A stretch of DNA of 64,000 nt from Methylacidiphilales bacterium (GTDB lineage Bacteria; Verrucomicrobiota; Verrucomicrobiia; Methylacidiphilales; UBA1321). Below, in pieces: positions 1 through 9,425 of this stretch. Under the pieces are notes generated by a model that worked only from the letters and a program-made list of their open reading frames with translations, made no database searches and was not told the origin of the DNA. Numbering within the stretch: position 1 is the stretch's first letter; each line of letters starts with the position of its first letter. The translations under genes were made by a program, and so were the position numbers. The DNA lies in the NCBI GenBank assembly GCA_026225555.1, contig JAMFSY010000111.1, positions 1 to 64,000 of the forward strand, written 5' to 3'.

Positions 1-1008
1 CGCCGCTTCCGCCTGCTCGTAGGCGTCCATTTGAAAATAGAGAACGCCCAGATTACACCAGACCTTGGGATGCTTCGGCTCCAGTTCGTTGGCCTTGGCG
101 TAGGCCGCGACCGCCTGCTCGAACTTCTGGTTCAGATGATACCCGAGGGCCGCGTTGAAATGGGATGCCATTTCATCCGGGTCATACTTGAGCGCCTGCT
201 TAAAGGCGACCTCGACCAACGGCGTGTCGTTCACCTCATAGGCGGCCTGGCCGAGGTTCGTCCAGGCCTGCCACATGTCGACCTTGTCGCCGGGACGTTG
301 ATCGGCTTTCAGAAGCAACGCCTCGGCCCGCGCGAGAAATCCCTTCTTGATCGCCGCCTCCGCCGCGGACAGGCATTCCGCCGTGGTGGCGGGCAAGGGA
401 CGAGCCGATTCCTGTTCCTCCTCGGTAGTCGCGGGCAGCTTGATCGTCTCCGCCTGTGAAAAACGCGCGGGGAGAAGCATCTTGCCCGTCTTGCGAATGA
501 TCGAGGTCGCCACCGGTCGCGCATGCTGCGCCGTGGTAATGCCCGAGTGAGCGTGTTCCTGGCCATTGAGCCGCGCGATCTGTCGCTGCACGGCGACCGC
601 CGCCGCCTCGGTCAGGGGCCGCAATTCCTTCTCGGGACCGCCAAGCATCAGGGAGCGTTCGAAATGTTGCAGGGCGGTTTCCGGCAGGCTCAGGTCGCGC
701 AGATAAATCAGTCCGACCTCTTTCAACAGTGTGGGACTGTTATAAGCCTTGGCCAGCCGCACGAACATCGATTGCGAAAACCCAGAGAGTCGCGGCGCGG
801 GAACCTTGTTCTTTCCCGCCTCCTCGTTGACCCTCTCGATCTCCTTCAGGCCCGCGATAATGATCTCAAGGCTCTTGATGCTTAGGGGGTCGTTTTGCCC
901 GCGCACGGTATCGGCCAGCGTCGTCCAGGAAACGGGATTTAGCGGGCTCGACTCAATGAGCGCGATCGTCTGGCTCGAGCGCAACTTGGCATAAGCGGGA
1001 TCAGGCAT
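1..1008 (-). CDS. TPR-repeat protein, 3' end cut by window edge
   Basis: The frame reads open from an ATG at 1008 to base 1 (336 codons) with no stop, so the C-terminus lies outside the window; the ORF track misses it for that reason. The N-terminal half looks non-repetitive and the C-terminal third reads as tetratricopeptide repeats (for example WQAWTNLGQAAYEVND, then ASHFNAALGYHLNQKFEQAV and VWCNLGVLYFQMDAYEQA). TPR arrays mediate protein-protein contacts; no enzymatic domain is visible. No signal peptide is seen, so a cytosolic scaffold is likely. It lies 105 bases downstream of the SpoIIM/RDD pair on the same strand and may be co-transcribed. The partner is unknown. Confidence 0.8.
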   Translation of the reverse strand, partial: MPDPAYAKLRSSQTIALIESSPLNPVSWTTLADTVRGQNDPLSIKSLEIIIAGLKEIERVNEEAGKNKVPAPRLSGFSQSMFVRLAKAYNSPTLLKEVGLIYLRDLSLPETALQHFERSLMLGGPEKELRPLTEAAAVAVQRQIARLNGQEHAHSGITTAQHARPVATSIIRKTGKMLLPARFSQAETIKLPATTEEEQESARPLPATTAECLSAAEAAIKKGFLARAEALLLKADQRPGDKVDMWQAWTNLGQAAYEVNDTPLVEVAFKQALKYDPDEMASHFNAALGYHLNQKFEQAVAAYAKANELEPKHPKVWCNLGVLYFQMDAYEQAEAA

Positions 1009-1113
1009 GGGAGTTCACCCCTAAGGAGAGCGGAAAATGCCCGTTTTGGCGAAAGATATGTGAAAGGGGCCGATTTTAGCCGGGAAAGGCCTTCCCCTTG
1101 TTGGGAATCACCC

Positions 1114-2091
1114 TCAGATTTCCGGGTTTACGGCGCGGGGGCTTTGTCCCGTAAAAAGCAGGTAAAGCCAGAAGACCAGACCGAGCGTCGAGCCCAGGAC
1201 GACCTTGAACCAGACCGGAATATGGGAGGGCGAGATGAAAGCCTCGATACAACCGGCGGTAATGAGGGCCGGGACGACGGCAATGGCCATGCGCACAGCG
1301 GAGCGTCCCTGCTGTGAAAGAGCATCCCGGCGCAAAAGGGAACCGGGATTGAGCAGGGCATTCGCAACGACAAAGCCGGCCGCACCTGAGACCAGGAAGG
1401 AGCTGATTTCCAGTACGCCATGGGTCGCGATAAATTCGAGCAGCGCGCCAAGAAGACCGTAATCGGCGCAGAGCTTGATTGCCACGCCGAGCATGAATCC
1501 GTTTTGAAAGAGAATCACAAAGGTGACCAACCCAAACGAAAGTCCTCCCGCAAAGGCCAGAAGCGCGACTGAAATATTATTGGTGAAGAGAAACGTCGAG
1601 GCGACCGGCGCGGGCAAAACGCTGAAGATGCTCCCGGTCCACATATGCCCCGAATAGATCGAATTCAGCACATTGGTGGGAAGAATGATCGAGGCGGCGC
1701 GCTCGTCGAATTGCACGGCGGAAAGCCCGAGCGCCAACCCGAGGAGGAAAACAATCGTGGACCAGGTGACCGCCTGCAGATGATCCCGAATGGCCTGAGG
1801 AATTTCGTTCCGGAAGAAGCGGGCCACCGCCCGGACAGAAAGACGATGAGGCCGATAAATCTGGTTGTGTCCGCGCGCGACCAACTGGTGCAGGAAAAGC
1901 AACAGCGTGGTACCCCGATAATGGGTCTGCGCAAAAGCCAGATCTCCCGTGGTCGCGCGATAAAGCGCAATGAGCTCCTGCAAAAAGGACCGGTCCGTCT
2001 TGCTGGGGCCACGCGCCTCGATGACCCCGAGCATGGTTTCGAGCCGCTGCCAGCGCGGGCGATTTTTGCGGACGAAGTTCCCCAAGGTCAT
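1114..2091 (-). CDS. SpoIIM/DUF95-family integral membrane protein
   Basis: A 325-aa membrane protein. The soluble N-terminal ~100 residues (GNFVRKNRPRWQRLE...) are followed by about five hydrophobic segments. The central THGVLEISSFLVSGAAG matches the conserved family signature (HG-x-LE-x-x-x-x-x-x-x-G-A-A-G). In Firmicutes SpoIIM works in septal peptidoglycan remodelling during sporulation; most bacteria carrying this family do not sporulate and its role there is undefined. The start codon overlaps the stop of the RDD gene by 4 bases (ATGA), so the two are translationally coupled and probably act in the same membrane process. Family call is solid, function is not. Confidence 0.85.
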   Translation of the reverse strand: MTLGNFVRKNRPRWQRLETMLGVIEARGPSKTDRSFLQELIALYRATTGDLAFAQTHYRGTTLLLFLHQLVARGHNQIYRPHRLSVRAVARFFRNEIPQAIRDHLQAVTWSTIVFLLGLALGLSAVQFDERAASIILPTNVLNSIYSGHMWTGSIFSVLPAPVASTFLFTNNISVALLAFAGGLSFGLVTFVILFQNGFMLGVAIKLCADYGLLGALLEFIATHGVLEISSFLVSGAAGFVVANALLNPGSLLRRDALSQQGRSAVRMAIAVVPALITAGCIEAFISPSHIPVWFKVVLGSTLGLVFWLYLLFTGQSPRAVNPEI

Positions 2092-2870
2092 GTGCGTCGG
2101 GCCAGTTCAACCAGCCATTGTTCCGGCGGCAAGGCGGAAAGCTCCAGTTCGGTTCCGCGGGCCAGAGGTTTTAACGTTTCATGCAGAGTTTCCGCGAGGC
2201 GGGAGCGGACATCGGCGGGCAATTGCTCGCGGCGATTCAGGTAGCGGTGAAGCAATTCCCACTGGGCCGAGCTCAGGCGGATCGCGGGCGCGCGAGCCGT
2301 CGCGGCCGAAGTCGCTGACTCCGCCGGTTCGATCTGATCGAAGATCGACCAATCGATTACGGTCTCATGGATGACCAGCGTTTGCGCCATGAGATCGCCC
2401 ACCCGTTGCGCCTTGCGACTGACGAAAATCATAAGGAGACCGATGAGAGCCATAGGGCCAAAGGTGTCAATGGGCCGGGAGATATTGCGGAGGAGCACGT
2501 CGGTCCAGGTAACCGGCGTGCCATCCACCTTGATCACCCGAAGATGCAGGAGGCGCTTGCCCGGGGTCTGGCCGTTCCAGAGCCATTCGAAGAGGTTGAA
2601 GTAGACCCATTGGAATCCGAAGATAAAGAGCAACAGCACAATCTCCATGGCGTTCGCACCGAAGCGAGTAATCCAGTCGGTGGCCAGGTCGCGGCTCAGC
2701 AAAAAGCTGAAGCTATAAACGATAAAGAGCACGAGCCCGCAGAAAGCGATGTCGGCCAGGATGGCCAGCGTGCGGCTGCCGACATTGGCCACTTCCAACT
2801 GCAGGTCGATTTCCTCCGGCAATTCGAGCTCGGTCTTGCGCGCATCCCAAGGCGAAGTAGTCGTGCTCAT
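2088..2870 (-). CDS. RDD-family membrane protein
   Basis: 260 aa. Residues ~28-75 carry the RDD signature (VGSRTLAILADIAFCG with its Arg and Asp) and the first hydrophobic helix. The second family block, NGQTPGKRLLHLRVIKVDG, is at ~102-120 and is followed by a helix and the closing RVGDLMAQTLVIHE. The C-terminal ~70 residues are soluble and predicted helical. RDD proteins are small membrane proteins; a few have been tied to Na+(Li+)/H+ exchange, most are unknown. It is the promoter-proximal gene of a pair with the SpoIIM protein, a pairing seen in many genomes. Confidence 0.85.
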   Translation of the reverse strand: MSTTTSPWDARKTELELPEEIDLQLEVANVGSRTLAILADIAFCGLVLFIVYSFSFLLSRDLATDWITRFGANAMEIVLLLFIFGFQWVYFNLFEWLWNGQTPGKRLLHLRVIKVDGTPVTWTDVLLRNISRPIDTFGPMALIGLLMIFVSRKAQRVGDLMAQTLVIHETVIDWSIFDQIEPAESATSAATARAPAIRLSSAQWELLHRYLNRREQLPADVRSRLAETLHETLKPLARGTELELSALPPEQWLVELARRT

Positions 2871-2937
2871 AGGGGTCGGATCAATCTATCGAAGTGAAAC
2901 CGAAATGAGAAGCGGTGGTCACGCACCGCCATGATTC

Positions 2938-3921
2938 TCACCACTCCAGAACCGCGCCGGCCCAAGTCAGACCGCCACCGAACACGACCATCAGCAGCAG
3001 GTCGCCCTGCTTCAGCTTTCCCGCCGTATTCAGTTCGTGCAGGCAGATCGGGATGCAGGCCGCCGAGGTGTTCCCATAGCGGTCAAGATTGACGTAGAAA
3101 TGTTCCATATCGACGCTAAGACGTTGCGCCACGGCTTCGATGATCCGGGAATTGGCCTGATGCGGAATGATCCAGCGCAGGTCCTTCGGCTTGATGCCTG
3201 CTTTCTCGAGGCAATCCTCGGCCGAACGGTTCATTGCCGTCACGGCCTGACGAAAGACTTCCTTACCCGCCATCTGCAAAAAATTGCTACGATTTTTCAA
3301 GACTTCCGGCGTGATCGGCATCCGGCAACCACCGGCGGGAACTGACAGGATTTCCGTCTGGGTACCATCCGCGCCGAGATCGAAGGAGACGATGCCTCGT
3401 CCGCCTTCGCGATGCTGCAGGATGACCGCGCCCGCGCCGTCACCGAAGAGCACGCAGGTATTGCGGTCCTGCCAGTTCACGATCGAGGAAAGCTTTTCCG
3501 CTCCGACCACCAGCACCGTTTTATGCGCGCCGGACGCAATGAATTGTTCCGCCGTGACCAGCGCGTAGAGAAAGCCGGAACAGGCCGCCTGAAGATCAAA
3601 CGCCGCCGCCCGGGTCGCACCGATCTTCGCCTGGATGTAGCAGGCGGTGGATGGGAACGCGGTATCGGGCGTGCAGGTCGCGACGATGATGAGGTCAATG
3701 GTCTTGGGATCGATGCCGCTCTGGTCGAGCGCTTGCTGCGCCGCGCGCGCACCCATGTCCGAAGTGGTTTCACCCTCGGCGGCGATGCGACGTTCGCGGA
3801 TGCCGGTGCGGCTCAGAATCCACTCGTTGCTGGTCTCGACCATCTTTTCCAGATCGGCATTGGTCAGAATGCGTTCCGGCAGATAGGCGCCCGTGGCGGC
3901 GATCGAGGCGCTACGGCGCAT
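2938..3921 (-). CDS. fabH: beta-ketoacyl-ACP synthase III (FabH)
   Basis: Condenses acetyl-CoA with malonyl-ACP to start type II fatty acid synthesis. All three catalytic residues are visible: Cys in LQAACSGFLYAL, His in IIPHQAN and Asn in GNTSAAC. I start at ATG 3921 (MRRSASIAATGAYLPERIL), giving 327 aa, the usual FabH length. The ORF track's extra 21 residues run back into plsX and do not look like FabH. The start overlaps the plsX stop by 11 bases, so coupling with plsX, the phospholipid-side acyl-ACP enzyme, is expected. It is the last gene of the rpmF-plsX-fabH block, a classical arrangement. Confidence 0.95.
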   Translation of the reverse strand: MRRSASIAATGAYLPERILTNADLEKMVETSNEWILSRTGIRERRIAAEGETTSDMGARAAQQALDQSGIDPKTIDLIIVATCTPDTAFPSTACYIQAKIGATRAAAFDLQAACSGFLYALVTAEQFIASGAHKTVLVVGAEKLSSIVNWQDRNTCVLFGDGAGAVILQHREGGRGIVSFDLGADGTQTEILSVPAGGCRMPITPEVLKNRSNFLQMAGKEVFRQAVTAMNRSAEDCLEKAGIKPKDLRWIIPHQANSRIIEAVAQRLSVDMEHFYVNLDRYGNTSAACIPICLHELNTAGKLKQGDLLLMVVFGGGLTWAGAVLEW

Positions 3922-4972
3922 GAACTTCTTGAGTTGAGCTGGGGACGGCCGCAGCCGCCGCGAGCATTTCTTCATGCCGGGCAATTTCCTCCACGATGTG
4001 GGGATTCACCTGGTGAGCAACGGCCTCGCGAGCCACGCGGATCGCATTCTTGATCGCCTTGGGCGAGGAATTGCCGTGGGCCTTGATGCAGATGCCGTTC
4101 ACGCCCAGCAAGGGCATGCCGCCATACTCCTCGGTGTTCGTCTTGCGGCGAATGGCGTAAAAGGCTTCCTTCGCGAGTAGCGCGCCGAGCCGCCGGATGG
4201 GGTTGCTGGTCAGCTCGCGCCTGAGCCAGGAGAAGATTCCTCCGGCAAGGCTTTCAGAGGTCTTTAAAATCACGTTACCCACGAAGCCGTCGCAGACCAC
4301 GACGTCGATCTGCTTGTTGAAAAGATCATGCCCCTCGACGTTGCCGATAAAATTGATCTGGGCGCGGGACAACTCCTTGTAGGCTTCCTTGGTCAGTTCA
4401 TTGCCCTTGCTGGCCTCGGTGCCAATGTTCATCAGGCCGACGCGGGGGTTCTTGCGCCCCATCACTTCGCGGGCGTAAACGGAGCCCATGATGCCGAACT
4501 GGAGCAGATGTTTCGGCTCGGAATCGACATTCGCACCCGCGTCCATGAGCAGGAAAAGATTGGTCTCGGTCGGCATCACGCTGGCGATGCCGGGCCGGTC
4601 GACGCCGGGCAACGTCCGCAGCTTCACCTTGGCCGCGGCGACGAAGGCCCCGGTATGGCCGGCGGAAACCAGCGCTTCCGCCCCACCGTCGGCGAGCAGA
4701 TCGCAGGCGCGGGAGATGGAGGAATCCTTCTTGCGTCGCACCGCGTCGATGGCGCTATCGCCCATGTCGACTACCTGCGTGCAATGATAGATCGAGGTCC
4801 GCTGGGAAAGGGCGGCCGGGACGTTCAGCCCGGTCAACTCCTGTTCGATACGCGCCTGATCGCCGACAAAGATGATCTCGATGTCGTCGTAGGTTTTCAG
4901 CGCCTCAATGGCGCCGGCAACGGTGCTCGCGGGGGCAAAGTCCCCGCCCATGGCATCAAGGGCGATCTTCAT
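3911..4972 (-). CDS. plsX: phosphate acyltransferase PlsX
   Basis: 353 aa. Transfers acyl groups from acyl-ACP to inorganic phosphate, giving the acyl-phosphate used by PlsY in phosphatidic acid synthesis; a peripheral membrane enzyme. The N-terminus IALDAMGGDFAP is the family hallmark, with SAGHTGAFVAAAKVKLRTL and VCDGFVGNVILKTSES as further conserved blocks. The last ~20 residues form an Ala-rich tail. It sits between rpmF (66-base gap) and fabH (11-base overlap), the arrangement that couples ribosome supply and membrane lipid synthesis in many bacteria. It is full length. Confidence 0.96.
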   Translation of the reverse strand: MKIALDAMGGDFAPASTVAGAIEALKTYDDIEIIFVGDQARIEQELTGLNVPAALSQRTSIYHCTQVVDMGDSAIDAVRRKKDSSISRACDLLADGGAEALVSAGHTGAFVAAAKVKLRTLPGVDRPGIASVMPTETNLFLLMDAGANVDSEPKHLLQFGIMGSVYAREVMGRKNPRVGLMNIGTEASKGNELTKEAYKELSRAQINFIGNVEGHDLFNKQIDVVVCDGFVGNVILKTSESLAGGIFSWLRRELTSNPIRRLGALLAKEAFYAIRRKTNTEEYGGMPLLGVNGICIKAHGNSSPKAIKNAIRVAREAVAHQVNPHIVEEIARHEEMLAAAAAVPSSTQEVHAP

Positions 4973-5038
4973 GCGGAGCGGCCTGAATACGAAAAATCGG
5001 CGAGAAGGCGAACAATTACGCCAGCCCGCCGATTAAAA

Positions 5039-5224
5039 CTATTCTTCAACGGTGCGGGAAATGACCTGACGGCCCCGGTACATGCCGGTCTTTTCGTCCA
5101 CACAATGGCCATGGTGACGATTGCCTGTCTTCGGGTCCACATAGAGACCCGGTGATTTCCAAGCGTTGGCGGCTCTGCGCGTGCGCAGCCGCATTTTCGA
5201 TGTTTTGCGTTTAGGAACTCCCAT
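5039..5224 (-). CDS. rpmF: 50S ribosomal protein L32
   Basis: 61 aa beginning MGVPKRKTSKMRLRTRRA, the typical L32 N-terminus, with CHGHCVDEKTG-type residues in the middle (HHGHCVDEKTG). It lacks the paired CxxC zinc motifs, so it is a zinc-independent form. The start follows the DUF177 stop by only 7 bases, the common DUF177-rpmF arrangement in which the DUF177/YceD protein is linked to 23S rRNA maturation. The overlapping 88-aa ORF (4969..5235) in the track is a frame shadow. Confidence 0.95.
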   Translation of the reverse strand: MGVPKRKTSKMRLRTRRAANAWKSPGLYVDPKTGNRHHGHCVDEKTGMYRGRQVISRTVEE

Positions 5225-5231
5225 AAATTTA

Positions 5232-5693
5232 TCAATCCTTCGGTTTAATTTTACTTAGCGCCTCCCACACCGTCTCGCCGGTCAGCGAGTCGGTGCTTTC
5301 AGGACGCGGTCGGTAAACCTCACCGGTCACCGGGCAACGACCATCCGCACCAAGTCGGCATGCCGCGTTCAACGGCAATTCGAGCAAAATATCTTCACGG
5401 ATAAAGGGAGTCAAGTCGATGGAATTCGGATGGGGAGCCTCAAAAAGATGTTCCACCCGCGCCCGGAGGAGCATGGGAAAGAAGTCCGCACAGCGTCCGC
5501 ATTGGATCGAAACCTGGGTCTGAGCCCAGCCCGTGACGAGGAAATTCTCTCCATCCTTCTCGACCAAAAGCTCGGTGTGAATGAAGGGTTCCGGAGCGAC
5601 CGAAGCCGGGTTGAACCCCAGGATTTCCGTGGATACATCTACCTTAAGTTCAAGGGGATGCATCTCATCGACCAGAGCAGGTAGAAAGGTCAT
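5232..5693 (-). CDS. DUF177 (YceD/Rbl) family protein
   Basis: 153 aa. DUF177 proteins occur next to rpmF; the plant homologue is needed for 23S rRNA accumulation and E. coli YceD is poorly characterised. Visible hallmarks are the first cysteine pair in IQCGRCADFF and the C-terminal ILLELPLNAACR...GRCPVTG segment, which together would provide four cysteines for a zinc site. Its ATG overlaps the coaD stop by 4 bases (ATGA), and rpmF follows 7 bases downstream, so it is an internal operon gene. Family call is strong; biochemical role is inferred from homologues only. Confidence 0.88.
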   Translation of the reverse strand: MTFLPALVDEMHPLELKVDVSTEILGFNPASVAPEPFIHTELLVEKDGENFLVTGWAQTQVSIQCGRCADFFPMLLRARVEHLFEAPHPNSIDLTPFIREDILLELPLNAACRLGADGRCPVTGEVYRPRPESTDSLTGETVWEALSKIKPKD

Positions 5694-6196
5694 GGCTTTC
5701 CTCCGTGGAATTTCTCGTGCAACGCCGTCTGGACGCCCGGCGGCACGAAAGCGGAGGTGTCCCCACCCAGCCGCGCGATCTCTTTGATGATCGAGGAACT
5801 CAGGTAAGTATAGGTGTCGCGAGGCATGAGAAAAATCGTCTCGATCGAGTCGGCCAGCTTGCGATTCATGAGTGCCATTTGGAATTCGAACTCAAAATCC
5901 GACACGGCGCGCAACCCACGCAGGATCGCATTGGCCCCCTGGCTGCGGACGTAATCAACCAGAAGCCCGCGAAAAACGGTCACCCGCACCCGGCCATTGA
6001 ATTCGGCCAGCGATTCCTCGGCAAGCTGCTTCCGTTCCTCCAGGCTGAAGAGAGGCTTCTTCGTGCTGTCCCCCGCGATGGCGAGGACGACTTCGTCAAA
6101 GAGTTGCAAGGCGCGTCCGACCACGTCGAGGTGCCCGTTGGTGACCGGGTCGAAGGTGCCCGGATAAACGATCCGGCGCAACCCCTCGGCTTTCAT
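5690..6196 (-). CDS. coaD: phosphopantetheine adenylyltransferase
   Basis: 168 aa, standard length. Catalyses the penultimate step of coenzyme A synthesis (4'-phosphopantetheine + ATP to dephospho-CoA). The nucleotidyltransferase motif is intact in YPGTFDPVTNGHLDVV (T/HxGH type), followed by ILRGLRAVSDFEFEFQMALMN and, near the C-terminus, the YLSSSIIKEIARLGGD block that binds ATP. Start overlaps the murA stop by 4 bases. In many genomes coaD pairs with rsmD; here it is embedded between murA and DUF177. Confidence 0.97.
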   Translation of the reverse strand: MKAEGLRRIVYPGTFDPVTNGHLDVVGRALQLFDEVVLAIAGDSTKKPLFSLEERKQLAEESLAEFNGRVRVTVFRGLLVDYVRSQGANAILRGLRAVSDFEFEFQMALMNRKLADSIETIFLMPRDTYTYLSSSIIKEIARLGGDTSAFVPPGVQTALHEKFHGGKP

Positions 6197-7449
6197 CTGA
6201 CCCTCTGAATATCGGCGCCGAGGGCACGAAGCTTTTCATCGATGTGCTCGTAACCGCGGTCGATGTGGTAAACGCGATTTACTTCCGTCGTGCCGTGCGC
6301 GACCAACCCAGCCAGGACCAGCGCCGCCGAAGCGCGCAGATCGGAGGCCATGACCGGCGCGCCGCTGAGATGATCCACGCCATGCAGGATCGCAGTCGCG
6401 CCTTCCAGCTCGACCCGCGCGCCCATGCGGCGCAACTCGCTCAAATGCATGAAGCGGCTTGGAAAAATCTTTTCGGTAATCGCGCTGATTCCCGGCGTCA
6501 CTGACATCAGCGCGCACAATTGCGCCTGCATATCGGTCGGGAATCCGGGATAGGTCTCCGTGACCAAATCGATCGAGCTCAGCTTGCGCGAGGTGGACAC
6601 GTGGATACCTTCCGGGCCGCACTTCATATGCGCGCCACAGCTTTTCATCCGGTCGATGACGTTGACGAGATGATCGGGGTCCGCGCCCGCGAGGAGCACA
6701 TCGCCCTGGGTGATGAGCGCACCGATCATGAAGGTGCCCGCTTCAATGCGATCCGGGATGACGGTATGCTCGACGCCGCCGAGCGCATCGACGCCCTCGA
6801 TTTCAATCCGGCGCGTGCCCTGGCCAACAATCTTCGCGCCCATCTTGCGGAGGAATTCCGCGAGATCCCGGACTTCCGGCTCGCAGGCGGCGCTCTCGAT
6901 GATGGTGAGGCCCTTGGCCCGCGTCGCCGCCATCATGACATTGTCCGTACCGAGTACGGTGGAACCAAACTTGCCGCCGAGGAAGATCTCCTTGCCGACG
7001 AGATTGGCCTTGGGAATGAAAACGTTGCCGCCCTGGGTGTGCGATTCCGCGCCAAGTTCAGCGAGGCCCTTCAGGTGGATGTCAATCGGCCGGTCGCCGA
7101 TGGAACAACCGCCGGGCTCGGAGATCGTCGCCTGGCCGCAGCGGGCGATCATCGGCCCGAGGACGCAAATCGAGGCGCGCATCTTGCGCACGAGATCGTA
7201 GGGGACCTCGGTGATGACTTTTTCCGCGCGGGTGGTGACGGTGCCGTTCTCGAAAGTGACCTTCGCTCCGAGCTGCGCGAGAATCTCGAGCATGAAGCGG
7301 ATGTCGGACAGGTCCGGCACGTTGTGAATGATGCAGGTTTCCGGCGTCAGAAGCGTCGCGGCCAGGATTGGCAGCGCGGAGTTCTTGGAGCCGCTGATAT
7401 TGACGCGACCCTTGAGGCGGGCGCCGCCTTTGACAACTAATTTATCCAT
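6193..7449 (-). CDS. murA: UDP-N-acetylglucosamine 1-carboxyvinyltransferase
   Basis: 418 aa. First committed step of peptidoglycan synthesis: transfer of enolpyruvate from PEP to UDP-GlcNAc. The N-terminus has the GRVNISGSKNSALPILAA motif (Lys-Asn pair contacting substrate). The catalytic loop GGCSIGDRPIDIHLKGL keeps the Cys that fosfomycin alkylates, so the enzyme should be fosfomycin-sensitive. C-terminal RASAALVLAGLVAHG is also conserved. Overlaps prmC by 8 bases and coaD by 4 bases, giving tight coupling. Confidence 0.97.
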   Translation of the reverse strand: MDKLVVKGGARLKGRVNISGSKNSALPILAATLLTPETCIIHNVPDLSDIRFMLEILAQLGAKVTFENGTVTTRAEKVITEVPYDLVRKMRASICVLGPMIARCGQATISEPGGCSIGDRPIDIHLKGLAELGAESHTQGGNVFIPKANLVGKEIFLGGKFGSTVLGTDNVMMAATRAKGLTIIESAACEPEVRDLAEFLRKMGAKIVGQGTRRIEIEGVDALGGVEHTVIPDRIEAGTFMIGALITQGDVLLAGADPDHLVNVIDRMKSCGAHMKCGPEGIHVSTSRKLSSIDLVTETYPGFPTDMQAQLCALMSVTPGISAITEKIFPSRFMHLSELRRMGARVELEGATAILHGVDHLSGAPVMASDLRASAALVLAGLVAHGTTEVNRVYHIDRGYEHIDEKLRALGADIQRVR

Positions 7450-8269
7450 GATGTTCTGCTACAAGAATCCTCTCGCGTTCTGTGAAGTCGGGTAAGACTC
7501 GGATTAAAGCGTAACCAGCGGTTTCGCAAAGCGTTTTCGCTTCGCCGGCCTGCCCGTCCCCAAATTCCAGGGCGAGATACCGCGTGCGTCCAGTACTTTG
7601 CGTGATCAGGCGGCGGATTACATTTAGTCCATCCGCACCGCCATCGAGGGCCAGGCGCGGCTCATGCCGGACCTCGCGCATGAGGGTGTCGATCTGGCCG
7701 GTGGGGATATAGGGCAGATTGGCGACGATTATCTGCGCGCGGGGCGGCAGGGTCGGGGCGTCGAGCAGATCGCCCTGCGTGAACCGGACGTTTTCCACGC
7801 CTTCCGCATTCCGCCGGGCCATGGCCAGCGCGGCTTCGCTGATATCGATGCCGACGACTTCCAGTTTCGGGAATTTTCGCGCCAGGGAAAGCGCAAGAAT
7901 ACCGGAACCGGCGCCGACATCGAGCACGGGCAGCCCCTCCGGCTCGATCAGCTTGCAGGCCTCCTCAAAAAGAATTTCCGTCTCGGGCCGGGGAATGAGG
8001 ACATCGGGCGAGATCTGCACGCGATGCCCGGCGAAAGTTGTGACTCCGAGCAGGTATTCCAGCGGTTCGCCTTCCGCGCGACGTTTGACCAGCGGACGGA
8101 GACGGTCCATGACCGTGTCGGAAACCAGCTGGTCGAATTCGAGATAAAGCTGCATGCGGGTTTTGGACAACATCTCCGCGAGCATCAGCTCGATGGTGAG
8201 GCGCGGCGAGGCAATGCCGTGCTTCGCAAAGTAGCGCGTGGTGGACTCAAGGAGTTCCAGCACGGTCAT
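7442..8269 (-). CDS. prmC: release factor glutamine methyltransferase PrmC
   Basis: 275 aa. Methylates the Gln of the GGQ motif of release factors using S-adenosylmethionine. The N-terminal helical domain (~1-75) is followed by a class I methyltransferase fold: SAM-binding [16 protein letters not shown] and, at the active site, ANLPYIP. The classical motif is NPPY; the Leu substitution occurs in some family members and keeps Asn, Pro and Tyr. It directly follows its substrate gene prfA, overlapping by 4 bases (ATGA). Confidence 0.95.
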   Translation of the reverse strand: MTVLELLESTTRYFAKHGIASPRLTIELMLAEMLSKTRMQLYLEFDQLVSDTVMDRLRPLVKRRAEGEPLEYLLGVTTFAGHRVQISPDVLIPRPETEILFEEACKLIEPEGLPVLDVGAGSGILALSLARKFPKLEVVGIDISEAALAMARRNAEGVENVRFTQGDLLDAPTLPPRAQIIVANLPYIPTGQIDTLMREVRHEPRLALDGGADGLNVIRRLITQSTGRTRYLALEFGDGQAGEAKTLCETAGYALIRVLPDFTERERILVAEHHG

Positions 8270-9351
8270 GCGTTGGCCGTTTCGAGTTCCGCGAATTTTT
8301 GTTCCAGGGCGTGGGTGGCCAGCACGTCGAAAATCTCGTCGAGGTCCCCTTCCATTACCTGCGCCAGATTGTAAGAGGTGAAGTTCACCCGGTGATCGGT
8401 CAGCCGGTTCTGGGGAAAATTATAGGTGCGAATCTTTTCGTTACGGTCGCCATTGCCGATCTGGCTCTTGCGATGCTGGGCGTACTTGGCCTCTTCATCG
8501 GCCTGCTTCTTTTCGAGGAGGCGCGTCCGCAGGATCTGCATCGCCTTGTCCTTGTTCTTGAGCTGCGAGCGGCCATCCTGGCAGCGCACGGTGACGCCGG
8601 TCGGCTTATGGGTGATCTGCACCGCCGAATCGGTCGTATTGACTCCCTGCCCGCCGGGTCCGCCCGAGCGACAAACACTGATCTCGAGGTCATCCGGGCG
8701 AATGACGATATCGACTTCCTTCGCTTCCGGCAGCACGGCAACGGTGGCCGTGGAGGTGTGGACGCGGCCCTGGGCTTCGGTCGCGGGCACGCGTTGCACC
8801 CGATGGACGCCACTTTCGTAGCGAATCTTTTTGTAAACATCGGTGCCAGTGATCTGGAAGATGATTTCCTTCAAGCCGCCTTTGTCCGAGGGACTGAGAT
8901 CCAGCGTCTCTGTCTTCCAGCCGACCCGTTCAGCGTAGCGGCTGTACATCCGCGCCACCTCGGCCGCGAAGAGCGCCGCTTCATCCCCTCCCACACCGGC
9001 GCGAATTTCCACGATGGTGTTGCGGGAATCGTTTTCGTCCGGTGGTACGATGGCAAAGCGGACCAGCTGTTCCGCCTTGGCGTAGGCGGGGCGCAGGGAG
9101 GAGAGCTCTTCCTCGGCCATTTCAGCCATCTCCGGCTCGGAATTATTGCGCGCCATGTCCTCGGTCTCGGCGAGATGCGCCTTGAGTTTCAACCAGTTCT
9201 GGCCATCGGCCAGCACCTGCTTGAGGCGCGAATGTTCCCGCGTTAATTCCTGCGCCTTCTGCGGATTATCGTAGAGGTCGGGGCGGCCCATAAGCTCTTC
9301 CAGCTCCGCAAAGCGGCGTCCGAAACGATCAAGATGAGGCGTCAGGTCCAT
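8266..9351 (-). CDS. prfA: peptide chain release factor 1
   Basis: 361 aa, standard RF1 length. Recognises UAA/UAG and triggers peptide release. The universal GGQ loop is present in [20 protein letters not shown]. The [20 protein letters not shown] block and the codon-recognition domain are complete. RF1 rather than RF2 is supported by the absence of a programmed frameshift and by the prfA-prmC order. A hairpin terminator lies upstream, after rpmE, so prfA probably has its own promoter or relies on readthrough. Confidence 0.96.
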   Translation of the reverse strand: MDLTPHLDRFGRRFAELEELMGRPDLYDNPQKAQELTREHSRLKQVLADGQNWLKLKAHLAETEDMARNNSEPEMAEMAEEELSSLRPAYAKAEQLVRFAIVPPDENDSRNTIVEIRAGVGGDEAALFAAEVARMYSRYAERVGWKTETLDLSPSDKGGLKEIIFQITGTDVYKKIRYESGVHRVQRVPATEAQGRVHTSTATVAVLPEAKEVDIVIRPDDLEISVCRSGGPGGQGVNTTDSAVQITHKPTGVTVRCQDGRSQLKNKDKAMQILRTRLLEKKQADEEAKYAQHRKSQIGNGDRNEKIRTYNFPQNRLTDHRVNFTSYNLAQVMEGDLDEIFDVLATHALEQKFAELETANA

Positions 9352-9370
9352 GGCAGGTCAGGGGCGATAA

Positions 9371-9415
9371 AAACAATAAGGGCGCAGGTGCCGATGTCCG
9401 GCAGGCTGCGCCCTT
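9371..9415 (-). terminator. intrinsic terminator between rpmE and prfA
   Basis: Perfect 10-bp inverted repeat AAGGGCGCAG / CTGCGCCCTT with an 18-base loop. On the minus strand it is followed by ATTGTTTTTATC, a T-rich run, so it fits an intrinsic terminator downstream of rpmE. It should separate rpmE from the prfA-fabH operon or attenuate expression. Confidence 0.75.
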
Positions 9416-9425
9416 GATGGGAAAA

